Source of the DNA: Prinia subflava
Taxonomy: Eukaryota > Chordata > Aves > Passeriformes > Cisticolidae
Direction of reading: 5' to 3'
Length of the DNA stretch: 64,000 nt
NCBI RefSeq assembly: GCF_021018805.1
Contig: NC_086283.1
Coordinates: 57,365,775 to 57,429,774 of the forward strand
The notes under the pieces were generated by a model. That model saw only the letters and a list, made by a program, of their open reading frames with translations, was not told where the DNA came from and made no database searches. Shown piece by piece: positions 36,201 to 49,600 of this stretch (the first letter of the stretch is position 1; every line of letters starts with the position of its first letter). The position numbers and the translations under genes are program-made.

Positions 36201-39200
36201 TCACCTTCTTGACAGAAGCATATATCAAGCAATACAGGCAAAAGAGAATGCTGAACATCATCAGAGAAATCTAACAACTACTGAAGGTGATACAGTCAAA
36301 AAGATCACTTTACTGCAAAAAAGCATCAATAAAAGAGTCTCAAAAATGGGGCAATCTTCTGCAGAATTAATCCATATTAAATACTGAAATGATGAGATGA
36401 TAATCAATAGAGCTTCCTTCTCTTTAACTTACTAGTGTGTATACAGATCCCTCCTTCATTTTTATTCCCACAGAGTGGACACGTAATACAGTCTCTGTCA
36501 GACAGGGATAATTAACATGGAACACATCTACTTACACTTTTGGCCTTTTCCAAATACTTTTTGTATCGTTCCTCCATTTGCTTCATTTCTTCCTCCTTTT
36601 TCCGTAGAGCTTCTTGTAATTCCTCAATTTTAAGTGCTTTATATCAGGAGATGCACACATTGGAAAACAACATCATTATATTATGCATATTTTCACGTTT
36701 TACAACAGGCACTTAAGGCACAGCTAAAATACATTCAGTTAAGAAAAACTGACATAAGAAACCTGGTGTGGCAGATATCACAGATTCAATTACTGTACAG
36801 CTCAGAAACACATTAAAAATATGTACTCCTATAAAATCTCATAAAATAGATCTTTGGGGACAAAATTTGGCTTTTTAAGACTACAACAAATAAAGAGAAA
36901 TGAAATCATAAAGCAATCATGTCACTGAACACATTTAGAAAATGGGTTTACTAATGACTTAATGCTACTATATTATCTTGGCATGTAATACAGGCAAATG
37001 TGATTTTTTTCTTATTTTATATAAGATGAATAATTCCTAAGAGGCACAACTACTGCTTAAACCTACTAAACTGTAACAAGAATATACTAAATTTAATTTC
37101 CCCCTCATGTTTCCTTAAGCAGCAATCAAGATCAATAGGACAATTTAATTGCACAGATTTTTCCGGTGTTGGTGTAAGAATATGTCAAGCCACTATTACT
37201 TCTACACTTTCTACAGAACTTCTCAGATCTCAGAAAACAAAATTATATTTTTTCTATTTTTTTCCTCCATCTCACTACAAATAAGAATTTTATCACAAAT
37301 CAGAAAGCCATTGGTTACAATCTTTTGCCTTATTCTAAGATAACTAGTCTTATGAAAAATCTGGACTAACTCCCTCATTACTTCTCTGGAAAAAATGTAG
37401 CAACAATGTGCTAAAAACCAACTAGATGCTTGGTTCTGCATACCCTTTGAACAGTATGACACATATATCTTACATTCTCTTTGACCAGTAATGGAATGTT
37501 TGTCCAAATTGCAACACATTTTTGAAAATACACTGAAGGAAAATACATTGGAAGTAAAAATGAGTTAGTGACAACAGCAAGGATCTTCTAAAATAGGGTC
37601 TTATGAGACATGACAGTTCTGGACAGCTGAGGTTCAACAGCAGTGAGCTGGTTTCTATGGCAAATGATATTGGGCTTTGGGACTAGATGATCTTCAAGAT
37701 CCATTCTAACCTCTTAGCATTCTACGATTTCTTACTATGGTGTTTCTACCATGTTTCTAAATGCATTTCAAGTGTTAAAAACATCTTTTTGGCCACCCTG
37801 GTTTCCAGAGACATTAAGAACATACATGTCACTTCCATTTAAAATGTACATTTTGCTTACCTGACGCCTCCTTTAGGTATTATAATTAAAGATGTTGCAC
37901 ATGAAATAATTTACAAAGAAAAGAAATTAACTGCACAGGTAACTCACAACTGTTGTTGCATCTTGGTTCCAAATCTTCAATAATAGCTCGTTTCTTCTGT
38001 AGCTCATTGTTAGCTTCATGGAGCTTCTCGCTGTTACAAACCACAGAAGCACACATTGTTTCACCAGTAGTATTACTGTGCTTGAAATGAGTTCTAAGCC
38101 ATACAGAAAATCCTCAGAGAGAGATTATTTCTAAGGTCATGCTTGATACTTTTTTTTCTGTGGAGCATGAGGACAAGTGACAATATTACCACAGAAATAT
38201 TCGTTAGATAAGATGAAAAACATAATTCTCTATGGAGAACTGCAACAGCAAACAGTTTCTTTGTCAGTAACCGTACTTAATTTAGAACTTAGAGTTAACT
38301 GTACAATGAGGGCCTGAAATGAATATTCATAACAGATATTACATTGAGAAAAGAATGGCTAAACCCAAAGGCAACAGAAATTTCTTTTTGCAGGGCTGTC
38401 AAAAAGTAAATACTCTTAGGGAAGTAAAAGATGTACAAAAATAGCACAATAAAATGATAGCACTCCCTAAAGTATTATCCTCTATGCCATAGTGTATATC
38501 AAAGAGTAAACAAATTCGTTTTGTTTACATTAACATGCTTCCCTCAGAAGAAAATTACTTAGTCCTCTTGAGCAAAGATTTGCACAATGTTAAGCAAAGT
38601 TTTCTACCCAACACAAAATGATGGTTCCCTCATCATGCTTACTTTCACAGTGGTTTTCTATGGGAAAAAAATAGAATCTGAACAGCAGATTCCCAAATAT
38701 TCCTGTGTTATCTAATCTCTCTTAGTTGTACATTTTCCAGATTTATGATTAATGACTGTCTGCCTTCCTCATTATATAGAAAAACACATCATTTCAAACT
38801 GCAAACACAATAGGCAAATAAAAAATACTTACAGATGTTCTTCAAGTTTCTTTTTCAGAAGAACTGACTAAAATAGAAAATTAAATGTTTTATTTTAATG
38901 TATTATGAAGCTTTAACATATTTTAAAAATTATTTTAAAACATGCAATTTTGACATTCTAACCAAAATCCAACTTTTTTTACTTCAATTTTAGACCACAA
39001 CTATAAAGCCTCTGCGGTAGCAACGTTTCTCATTATAGATGTGTGACTTCAGTAAAATTAGAACCCTGTAGAACTTTACAAATATTTTCCCAGGAACTAG
39101 ACCAATAAAAGCAAGATCCATAAATAACAGAATTCTAAGGCAGTTGTTCTGATTTGTTCAGTACTTTGTATTGGAAAGTGCAGCAAAATTTGCAAGAGCT

Positions 39201-40624
39201 GTCCTCTTTTTGCAAAAACCAGTATTGCATGGCAACTTGCATGAAGACATGTAGCAAATTAGTGGAAGTAAATTCCCATCCCCACAGAAACTAGGAGTAT
39301 TTCTAACTGCAGTGTACCAAAAATGTCACCTTTTTGGTGTTTCTTATCGTTACTGATTAAAGACACATAAAAATCACTGTACAACTTACAGTGTTCCACT
39401 TTCTGGTTAAATCACATTTAGATAAGCTCTTTGAATAAAAACTTTGAAGTAATTTTTAATTTTTAAACTCACTTCATACATAGTGAATATCTTTCCAAAG
39501 GAAAAAAAAAAACCAAACTCAAATGACTATGAACTGAAAGTAGTGTTAAGTAAATAGAAAGCCATACTCACAATAGCCTTGAGCAGAAGCCCATGCCAAG
39601 AAACAGAGATGACATTAGTATAAAGCAAAACAGCAGCCAACAGAAGAAACTATTTAGAAAGTCATGAACAGAAAAAGTTAAAGCTATGTATTTTTTACGC
39701 ATGTGCAATTTCTTCCTGTGTTCTCATGAGCAATTTCATCTTGTAACATTTTCTAAAACATGTCATTAAACCCAAAAATAAAAATAATAAAGAAGCACAT
39801 TTACAAGTTGTTGTGTTTAAATCAGAATTCCAAAGGAAAACAATTTCTATTTTGGAAAGTAATTTTAAAACAAAAATCATACAACTAAGAAAACCAAGGA
39901 AAATAGCCAGTCTGTTGGGCTACAACCAAAATTAAGAGATGCAGGTGTTTTTGTGGTGTGATGCTGGATTGTGTTATTGCCACATTGATTAAATATAAAG
40001 CAAATGTAGAATATTTAAATCTGCAACTGCCTTTTTAGTTTGTATTTACACAGTATAAATCACATGGGAGGGTTAGCATGTGACTGATGGTCCAAAACAC
40101 CATCAGAATATAAGATAAAATTATCAACAAAACAATTTCATTGGTTTTCCTCCAATGCTCTTTCAACAAAGTTTTAGTCACCTTGCTAACAGAAAAAAAT
40201 ACTGTATGCACTCAGAAAGCTTTTTAGTTTGGTTATACTTCAAAATATTGTCTTGGATCACATTCCTGGGGCATGTTTTGTCATTATTACAGAGGAGATT
40301 TTCTTATTGCATGACAAGAAAGGTGGGGAGCCATAAAAACAAATCAATATGGCTCTACTGACTTCACTGTAAGAAATTTGCAGTAACTAAGGATCTGCAG
40401 GTTTTGACCATTTGGCTTTTTTCTTTTCCAGTCCTCTGACAACTGCAGCAACACCACCTCTTCTGTAACAAAAAATATGTGTATGCTTCTATCAGTCACA
40501 AATCATTTGAACTGTCCCCATCACTTATCATTTAAGGAACTACCAGCTGGCTGGGACAAGAAAGGGAAAAAGTTGGAAGTGGTGCCCATTTCCCTAGGGT
40601 AACAAAATACAAATTGAACTCAGC

Positions 40625-40673
<49 letters not shown>

Positions 40674-43600
40674 CCTTGTATTACACTTGGGTTTACCTTG
40701 AAACAGACACAACTACTAGTCAACACTGATTCCACTTGTGTATTATTTATATAGTACCTGCACTGTTGAGGGAGTAACCTCTCTCCCAACTAGACAGATT
40801 ATGTTTTCACAAGCAAGAAACTAATTGTGATAAAAGCCCAGACAATTAAAAGAAGCAGAAATTAGTTTACCCACATTAATTGACCCAAGACACACGATTA
40901 GGAAAGAGAATAAAACACTCAATGTGCCATTCTAGGCAACCCAAGATCCTGTATATACTTGGCAGATAAATTCAAACAGATCCCTCTAAAAATGGGCAAA
41001 TATTATTTCTGGGATTTCTGCAGTATCAGTAAGCTTTAAAGACTCATACAAATCTAAAATGTAATTACTACAATTATTGTTCTCTCATAGGAAGATGAGT
41101 CTCCTGAACACTACAGAAATAAAAGCCTTTTTGCTTTAAGTTCCTTTCATGGTTAAACAAGCCAAAGGAAAAAGTCTGTCCCCTTTTTTAGGGCAAAATT
41201 TGGTTTCATTTTAGATGTTAATGTGGCAGATGGCTAGGTTCTGGCCTGAAGTTAAGCTAACTTAGCAGGGTGTGGGAAACTATGGGTCATCACTTCAGAA
41301 GACTGCTGAATGAGATCAGTAACACTGTAAGGTGATCAAAGTCACTAAACAGCACCATGATGGATGGTCAGATTTCAAGAATGTTGAGAGTAACGGTTTG
41401 GGTTGGAAGGGACTTTTAAAGGTCACATAGTCCAACCCCCTGCAACAAGCAGGGACACCCTCAACTAGATCAGGTTGCTCAGTCCCCTGTCCAACCTGGC
41501 CTTGAATATTCCATGGATGGAGCATCCACAACTTCCCTGGGCAACTTGTTCCACTGTCTCACCAAATGAAAAAGTGGCTGAACTTTATGGGTAACTGAAG
41601 AGGTAACAGAGTTCTGGGGACCTTTTAGGGAGGTGTTGTATCAGTAACAGCATGTAAGGCCAAGACTGCATATGTTGCATTACGGAAAACATTAGGCGTG
41701 TGATGGATTTAACAAGTGGGGCAGAAATAACTAAAGGCAGGGTGTTTTTATAGGAAAGGAGTAGGGCAGAGAACAGAACAAGGATGATAAAAGACAGTGA
41801 TAAGACATGCAAATGATGTAGCCAAAGCTGTTCAGATAACTGTTGAGTAGCCCCACATGACTCCTGCATTCCGGAGGACAATAAATGAAGCCTTTCTGAG
41901 CAGAGCAGACAAATCTGAGTTGATTCTGCAGTCTGAAAGATGGGGGTAAGGAGGCTGCTGCCTTGCTAGCAGGGAACACTCAGGTTGGACTAATCATGCA
42001 TCCCAACAGAATGTGTCAGCGCTCAATGGCACAGAGCTGCCTTCCATTGCACTTCAATACAAAATCAAACCTGCTTGCCCTTGTGGACTTTGGCACATAG
42101 CATGTAACACTGCAAGGACACTTGCCTGGGTGATTGCATTACCTCTCCATCTTTTTGGGCACATCTAAAAAACCTTTCAGCTTTAAAACCAAACAAAATT
42201 TATAAGAAAAAAACCCAAAACAAACAAACACACAAACAAAAAAAGACAACAAAAAGCAAACCTGGACTCTCAGCATATTCTTTTGGACTGAATTAAAACG
42301 AAGTGTCAATTTTCTGGATTGAGCATGTTTACAGTGTAAGTACATAAAAATAAGAATTTCAGTGCACTGTTGCAGAAAAATAGCAAAAAACAGAGGAAAT
42401 CAGCTGAAAATTATGTACTGGTGAACTGTATGCCGTGTCTCTCTTATTGCTTCTTCATATGTTTCTGAAGAATCACTCTTTTTGTACAGCTATCCTAAAG
42501 ATAACTCAGGTGGTCTCAGCACAACTTTGAGGTCTACTTGAGCAGCTGGGTTTAACTTCTGAGATTTGCTCTGCTTTACAAGGGAGATTACATGAAGGAA
42601 ACATGATGTCAGAAGTTCTTGCATCCTCAACACTTGGCTACATTCCCTCTTTTTCTTAAGAGTAAATGAAATCCTACAGATCAAACTCAACAAAACAGGC
42701 CATGGGATCAGTGCCTATGAATCACCACTGCTATGGTCAGACCAACACAGAATCCGTAAGTGCAGACACACCCTAAATTACTGCCACAACCAGAGCCTCA
42801 AAAGGGACACAATTAAAACTGCAGTAAATAAAGCTGAATACAATTTGACAGGGATCATTTACAATACTCAGTATCTGAGAATAATTTTTTCATATTCTTG
42901 TTCACCCTGAGAAGATTTTGGCCAATAATCAAGACAATAAAGAACATCTCAGAACAGACCTATTTTAACAAGCATTCTAAAACACATTCTAAGTTATTCG
43001 GGAACATAATCTTGTTGGAAATCAACTAGGTGCTTAACAGTCATATAGTTTATTCTGAAAATCAAATGGGTAAATTAAATTTAACACAGTCTTAAATGAA
43101 CATAAGCATCTAGTAAAAAAACCTTTCACTATTTCATACAAATTAGTTAAAACAAACCCGCAAAAATAGAAAGCAGCACACTACAGTTTGTTGCCAATTA
43201 GCAACATGATACACTGAGATTGTGAGCATACACTACCCATATACAGTCCAAAAAATTGCTGCTTTCAAGAGAGTTCTAGAGCTTTTTTTGAAATACAGGA
43301 GTTAATAAACAATTTTTGAGTGGAAGACTGAAAGTTGTTTTCCACACTAACTCAGTTACACTGTGTATTCTCACATTTAAAATAAAGTTAACTCTGTCTA
43401 CAGAAACAGAAAATGCTGCATTGTGTTGAGGGCCTAATTACATGATTTTTTTCAGTTTTGGTCTGCCTGGCTGTTTTCATTCAACAATACATTTATATGA
43501 AGAATTACAGACCTTCCAGTGGCTGGAAAGGCCTTAACTTTCATTAAGAAAACTAAACTCAAAACAACTTCAGATGCTTTATTAATGGAGAATCAACATT

Positions 43601-46600
43601 TCTTCTATTCCCTACAAAGCCCTCTGTTCTAATTACATAATTTTAATGCTGAGTTTTCTATTGCAACAGACAGTTATTAAAATAAAACATGTGTGACCAC
43701 CTTTTCTACATACAATGGTTTTCTATTCTAAACATTTGTCTTACATCCTAGTTAGAGAAGCACAATTTACTGCTAAGACCATACAAGTAAATACATAAAA
43801 CTTTCAGAAATCTGTTTGTATAATGCTTTTACTCTTTTTTTTTTTTATAAAAACATAAAAGTTTCAGAAATGGTAACTACTCGAATGTAAGTTCGATGTA
43901 CATTTCTACTTACATCTTCAGCTTTTGAACCTTGATCCTGCAAAGATTTTTGTAGTTCTTCAACCTGGGACTGTACTTCCAGAAGTCTCTGATTTACCAA
44001 TCTAGGAAAGAGACAATACTTGTTTAAAAAACCAAACTGCAAGAGGAAGTCTCAGATTTTTAGTGCCCAGTGCTTTTCGATCTTCTACACAAAAGAACGC
44101 AATACTGTAAATTACTCACAAAAAAGTTACAGCAGTTCCAGAGGTTATAGCATCCAGGTGTTCATCGAGAACATTCTCATATTCCTCAAGGACAACATAA
44201 TTGCATGCAAAAAATTAATTCTATAGAAATTAATTCTATATACATGAAAGAAGACCTTTTAACAGTCAGTTTTACTGTGTGAGAGCCACTAGCTTATGCT
44301 TTTACACTGTTACAGAACCCTATAAACCTCTAGGTTGGAAGGATGTCCACAGGTTGCCTAGATCCAACTTGCTTCTTAAAGCAGGTGCACTTACAGCAGA
44401 CTGCTGGGAACCACATCCAGTACCAGGTTTAAACACTTGTGAGGACGGAGGTCTAGCGGCCTCTTTGGGCTTGTCTTTGAGAGCTCAAATCCATATTCCA
44501 TATTTTGTCTGTTGCCTCTTGTCCTTCCACTCATCATCTCTTGAGAACAGCCCAAATCTGTCTCCTTTCTACCTTCCCATCAGACAGATGCAGTTCACAG
44601 TACACTCTCCTCTATGTCACCTTTTCCTTGGCCTGGACAAACCCCAGTTCTCAGTTTAATTCCACTTAGCACATATTCCAGTGTCTCTCACCTCAGCAGT
44701 ATTCTGCTGCACTTCTACACATCCACATCTCTGTGGGGATCCAAAATTACATGCTCTGTCCAGATGTGACATCATAACTACTGATAAAAGGTGAACAATC
44801 ATTTTCCCAGACTGACTGTCTGCACCTCAGTAAGGACAGTCCAGATCACAGTCAACTGCAAGGTCCCCAGATAACACAACCTCATTTGCCCCTCACTAGG
44901 ACCCCAGGGCTTTTGCAGCAGAGCTGCTCCACAGCCAGGGACAGGGGTCCAATCAGTTCATTTCTCTGGACTCTTGAGCTCCTCTGAATAACACCTTTCC
45001 CTTCCAGAACATCCCAAAATGGTACTATTCTCAAACTTGCTAAGACTGTAGCCCCTCTCATGAGTGAAGTTGTTAATAAAAGTGATGAACCGTGCTGATA
45101 CTGAGGAACTGGTTGCCAGTTGTGTTTCATTTCACTGACAATACTACTTTAGGCTCAGCTGTCTGATCACTGTCCAACCAATTTTTTTGCTCTCTTTACT
45201 GTTCACTTACTTGGTTTATATATAGCCATTCTGAACATAAGGATACCATGGGACACTTTATCAAAGGCTTTGCTAAAGCTAAGTACTGTCCTCTGTTTCA
45301 CCTTTCTTCACACGTGCAGTCATTTCATTGTCAAGACAACTAGATTCGTTTGGCATGATTTGCTCTGAATAAATTCATGTTAACATTTGCCTATTACTTT
45401 CCTGTCCCTCGTGTGGCTGGAAATCAATTCCAGATGGACTTGCTTTGTGAAATTTCCAGAAAGTGAGCTGTGGCTGACCAATCTCTGTAGTTCCTCATGC
45501 TCTTTTTCTTACCCTTCTTGAAGGTGAGTGCAGTATTTACTTTTTTTCAGGCTTCAGGCACCTCCCCCAGTTGAAGGGGAAGACAGGGGAAGATGAGATA
45601 GAGAACAAAGTCAGAGCTCTGATAGAAATCAGCCTCACATCACTATCACCCAAATACTGTGGCATGCTCTGATGTACTCTGATCCCACAGACATCTGTAT
45701 GCTGACTGGCTCAATCCAGCAGGATCAGCTAGAGAAGGCTGCTGAGGAACACGTCCTGTTAAGTTTTAATATCTACAAGGATGGAGACAATCTCTCTGGG
45801 CAACACAGTCCAGTGTTCAGCAACCCTCACAGTGAAAAAAACACATGTTCTTACATTTAGATAAAATTTAATGTGTTTCAAACTCCATCCACAGCCTCTT
45901 GCCCTGTTGCTGACTATTACTGCGAAGAGTCTATTTCCACCTTCTTTAGACCCTCCCACCACACACTTTGGTAAGATACATTGGGAAGATCTAACCTAAG
46001 CCTTCTCTTTTCCAGGCTACATAGTCTCTATCCCTCAAACTTTACTCATGCAAAAGACTCTGCAGTCCTGTAATCACATCCTTGTGGCCTTTCACAGAAT
46101 CGATTCCATTAAATCCATGTCTTTCTTCTCCTTGGGATGTCTGTAGGAAAGTCAGCTGAAGCAGAGGACAGAATTTATTACCTATTTTCTGTCTCCAGTT
46201 CATTCTTCCGTAAGTTTGCATCATCAAGAAGGCTCTGCAGCAAGGCAATCTTCTCATTGTCAGAACCTTCTTGGTTCAATTTTAACATCTTGTTCTCATG
46301 CTGAAGGCGGATGAGTTTCTCCCTAAACACATAGAACACAATTTTGTAAAAAAAAGAATGCCAATATCTGTAACAAAGGAAACACAGTTTACCACAGGAA
46401 GCAAAATAGTAACATAAATAACATCTTTTTAAGGGAGATACTGCAACACCAAGCAGCATGTCTTCAAACCCCCAAATACAACCCCAGTTGCAGAAGTTCT
46501 AATGGCAGAACACAGAACACAAGGAAATTACCTCAGTGCCGCCATAAGAACTCAGAGTAGAGCTCAACAGATTTATAAGGAGAACAGAGAATGCAAAACT

Positions 46601-49600
46601 TAATACCAAGTATGAAGAAAGACTGTAATCTCAGCTGTCACTGAACTACTGCGTAAATCTGAGCAAGTCACTTCAACTCTCGGTCTGTTTACACAGAATC
46701 ACAGAATCATTTAGGTTGAAAAGACTCCTAAGACCATCAAGATCCAACACAAACCCAGCACTGCCAAGTCCACCACAGAACCATGTCCCTTAAGCATCAC
46801 GTCTACAGATCTTTTGAACACCACCAGATGTTGATGACTCAATCACTTCCCTGGGTGCAAAGCTTGACAACCTCTTCTGGTGAAGAAATGATTCCTAATA
46901 CCCAAGCTAAACCTCCCCAGCACAGCTTCAGGAAAAAAGACCAACCCCCACCTCGTTACAACTTCCTTTCAGTTGCAGAGAATAAGGTCACCCAGAGCCT
47001 CCTTTCTCAGGATAAACAACCTCCTGCTCCTCCTAGGACTTAACCCTCCCAGGCCCTCCTCCAGATCTACTGTCCTTCTCCAGACATGCTCCAGCCCCTC
47101 AATGTCCTCTTGTAGTGAGACAGTGCAAAACTCAAGGTGTGGCCTCACCAGTGCAAAGTACAGGGGAAAATCCTTGCCCTGGTCCTGCTGGCCACTCTAA
47201 TGCTGATACAGGCCAGGATGCCACTGGCCTCCTTGGCTACCTGGGCATTCAATGATTGAGGTTCAGCTGCTGTCAACCAACACCACCAAATCCACACCAG
47301 AACAACAGGTGCTATCTACAGGGACCTGGACAAACTGAAGAAGTGGGGCCATGAAAACTTCATGAGGTTCAACAAGGCCAAGTGTAAGGTCCTGCACTTG
47401 GCCTATGGCAACCCCCAGTATCAGCAGAGGCTGGGGACGAACAGATGGAGAGCAGCCCTGGGAGAAGGGCTTGGGGGTGCTGGGGGATGAGGCTGGACAT
47501 GACCCAGCCATGGGCACTCCCAGCCCAGAAAGCCAAACGTGTCCTGGCTGCATCCAGAGCAGCGTGGGCAGCAGGGGAGGGAGGGGATTCTGCCCCTCTG
47601 CTGTGCTGAGACCCAACCTGGAACCCTGCATCCAACCCTGGGGTCCCAGCACAGGAAGCCTGTCAACTAATTGAAGTCCAGAGGAAGCCGGTAGGGTGAT
47701 CACAGGGATGGAGCACCTCTACTATGAAAACAGGCTGAGACAGTTGGGGTTGGAGATCACTCCAGGGATACCTTAGAGCAGCCTTACAGTACCTGAGAGG
47801 AATGAACAAGGGAGCTGTAGAGGAACTTTTTGCAAGAGCATGGAGAGACAAGTCAAAGCAGAGTGGTGTTAAACTGAAAAGGGGTGGTTTAGCTTAGACA
47901 TTAAACAGAAATTCTTTACTTTGAGGGTTTGGAGGCAATGGCAAAGGGAGATCTGGATGCTCCATACCGGGCAGTGTTCCAGGCTAGGCGGGATGGAGAT
48001 TTGAGCAACCCAGTCTACTATAAGGTGTCCTTGCCCATGGCAATGGAGGTGGAACAAGATGATCTTTAAGGTCCCTTCCAACTCAAGCTGTTCTATGGCT
48101 CTATGATTAGTTCCTGCTGTGCATCTTGTCAGCCACTCTTCTCCAAGTCTGTAGCACTGCACAGGTTGTTGTGACCTGAGGGCAGAACCTATCCCTTGGC
48201 CATGTTGCATTTCACACAGTTGTCCTCTGCCCTCTGATACAACCTGTTCAGATTCCTCTGCAGAACCTTCCAACCCTCCAGCAGATCAACACTGTGCTGA
48301 GTAAGCCAAAATGTTATTGTATTCCATATCTACCTTTGCCCAAAATTGTTACACTCTTCCTGCAGCTGGCAAACAGAATGGTGGGGTAGGGGCTGGGGGG
48401 TGCCCTGGGCTCTTTAAAAACTGAAGCACTCAGGCAGAGTCACTCTCTGCCCACTTGGTTTGCCTCTTGGTTCTTTCTCCCCTCTACTTGCTAGACTAGC
48501 AAGTTGAGAAGCTCTATTTAGCAATCAAAAACTGTTTCAGAGTGAATTTTCCAAACCCTGTCTGCAGCTACTCCCTCAGTATCCTTCAGTGGATCCCACA
48601 TACCCCCATGGACTTTCGGATGTCTAAGTGCCATAGCTGTTTCCTCCTGTACTGTGGACAGCTTCTTGCATCTCTCTTCCAGATCAGTGGTCTTTCTATC
48701 AAAGATTGTAGCAAAGAAGGGCGTAAGTAGATCAGCCTTCTCCTTGTCCTTTACTGGTATGGTTCTCCTTGCACACAATAAGGGACTGAGATTCTCCTTA
48801 ACCCTCATTTAATTGTGAATGCATTTATAGAAACATTTTTTACTTGTCTTTTGTTGGCAATAGCCAGAATAAAATATATTTGGGCTTTGGCCCATCTAAT
48901 TTTCTCCCTGTATAATGGCACAACATTTCTCTAGTCCTCCTGAGTGCCTTTGCTCCTTTTTCCAAATGTGCTCCTTTTTTATCCCTAATTCTTGCCAAAG
49001 CTCTGTGCAGCCCAGCCAGTCTTCCAGATGGTTCACTATTTGGCACATGGAGAAAGCCTGCTCCTGCACTTCAACAGTTCCTTCTTGCCCCCTCAGACTC
49101 CTCTGCCCTTCAGGATTGACTTTCCAAATAAGTCTGTCAACCAGACCCCTAAACGGGCCAAAGTCTGCCCTACAGAAGTCCAAAGTTGAGGTTCTGCTTC
49201 GCCTGTCTCCTTAATTTTCAAAACCTCTCTCATTCAGTGGTTGCTGTGCCCAAGACGGCCTCTGATCATCACATCATCCATCAGTCCTTCCCTGTTCACA
49301 AACAGTGAGTCCTTATCTTTCCTAGCTGACATGCTCATCAGCTGTGTTAGGAAGTTATTTTTGACACAGTTCACGAATGTCCTAGACTGATCACTTTCTG
49401 CTGTGCTGCATTTGCAGCAGCCATCTGGTGCTGAAGTCCTCCATAAGAAGAAAGGCCAGCAATCTCAAATCCTCTCCCAGCTGCTCATAGTATACTGCAT
49501 CCTAGGCAAGTGGTCTATGAAACATCCACCACAATATCTGCCTTGTGCCCCCCCCTTACTCATAAATACTCAACTCTTTTGGAACCACCATCAAGCTCCA

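Larger units (their letters stand above)
38868..43913 (-). other. HOOK3: HOOK3 intron (5.0 kb)
   Basis: Contains the 40-base T run at 40629, a CR1 3' end (41390-41575) and an LTR-like sequence (about 41600-42000), plus an A/C-rich simple stretch near 42205-42260. The remainder is unique AT-rich sequence; scattered open frames are not genes. Confidence 0.8.
44002..46181 (-). other. HOOK3: HOOK3 intron filled with CR1 sequence
   Basis: About 1.8 of its 2.2 kb is CR1-derived (next two entries). The first 300 bases after the exon at 43914-44001 and the last 80 before the next exon are unique. Confidence 0.8.

Noticed and set aside
47263..47703. Reverse 146-codon frame and its overlapping forward partners
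   Set aside because: Entirely within the inner CR1 element; accidental frames.
48518..48808. Reverse frame with [14 protein letters not shown], possibly a reverse transcriptase gene
   Set aside because: It is a short decayed piece of CR1 ORF2 with no intact catalytic region, so it is annotated as repeat only.
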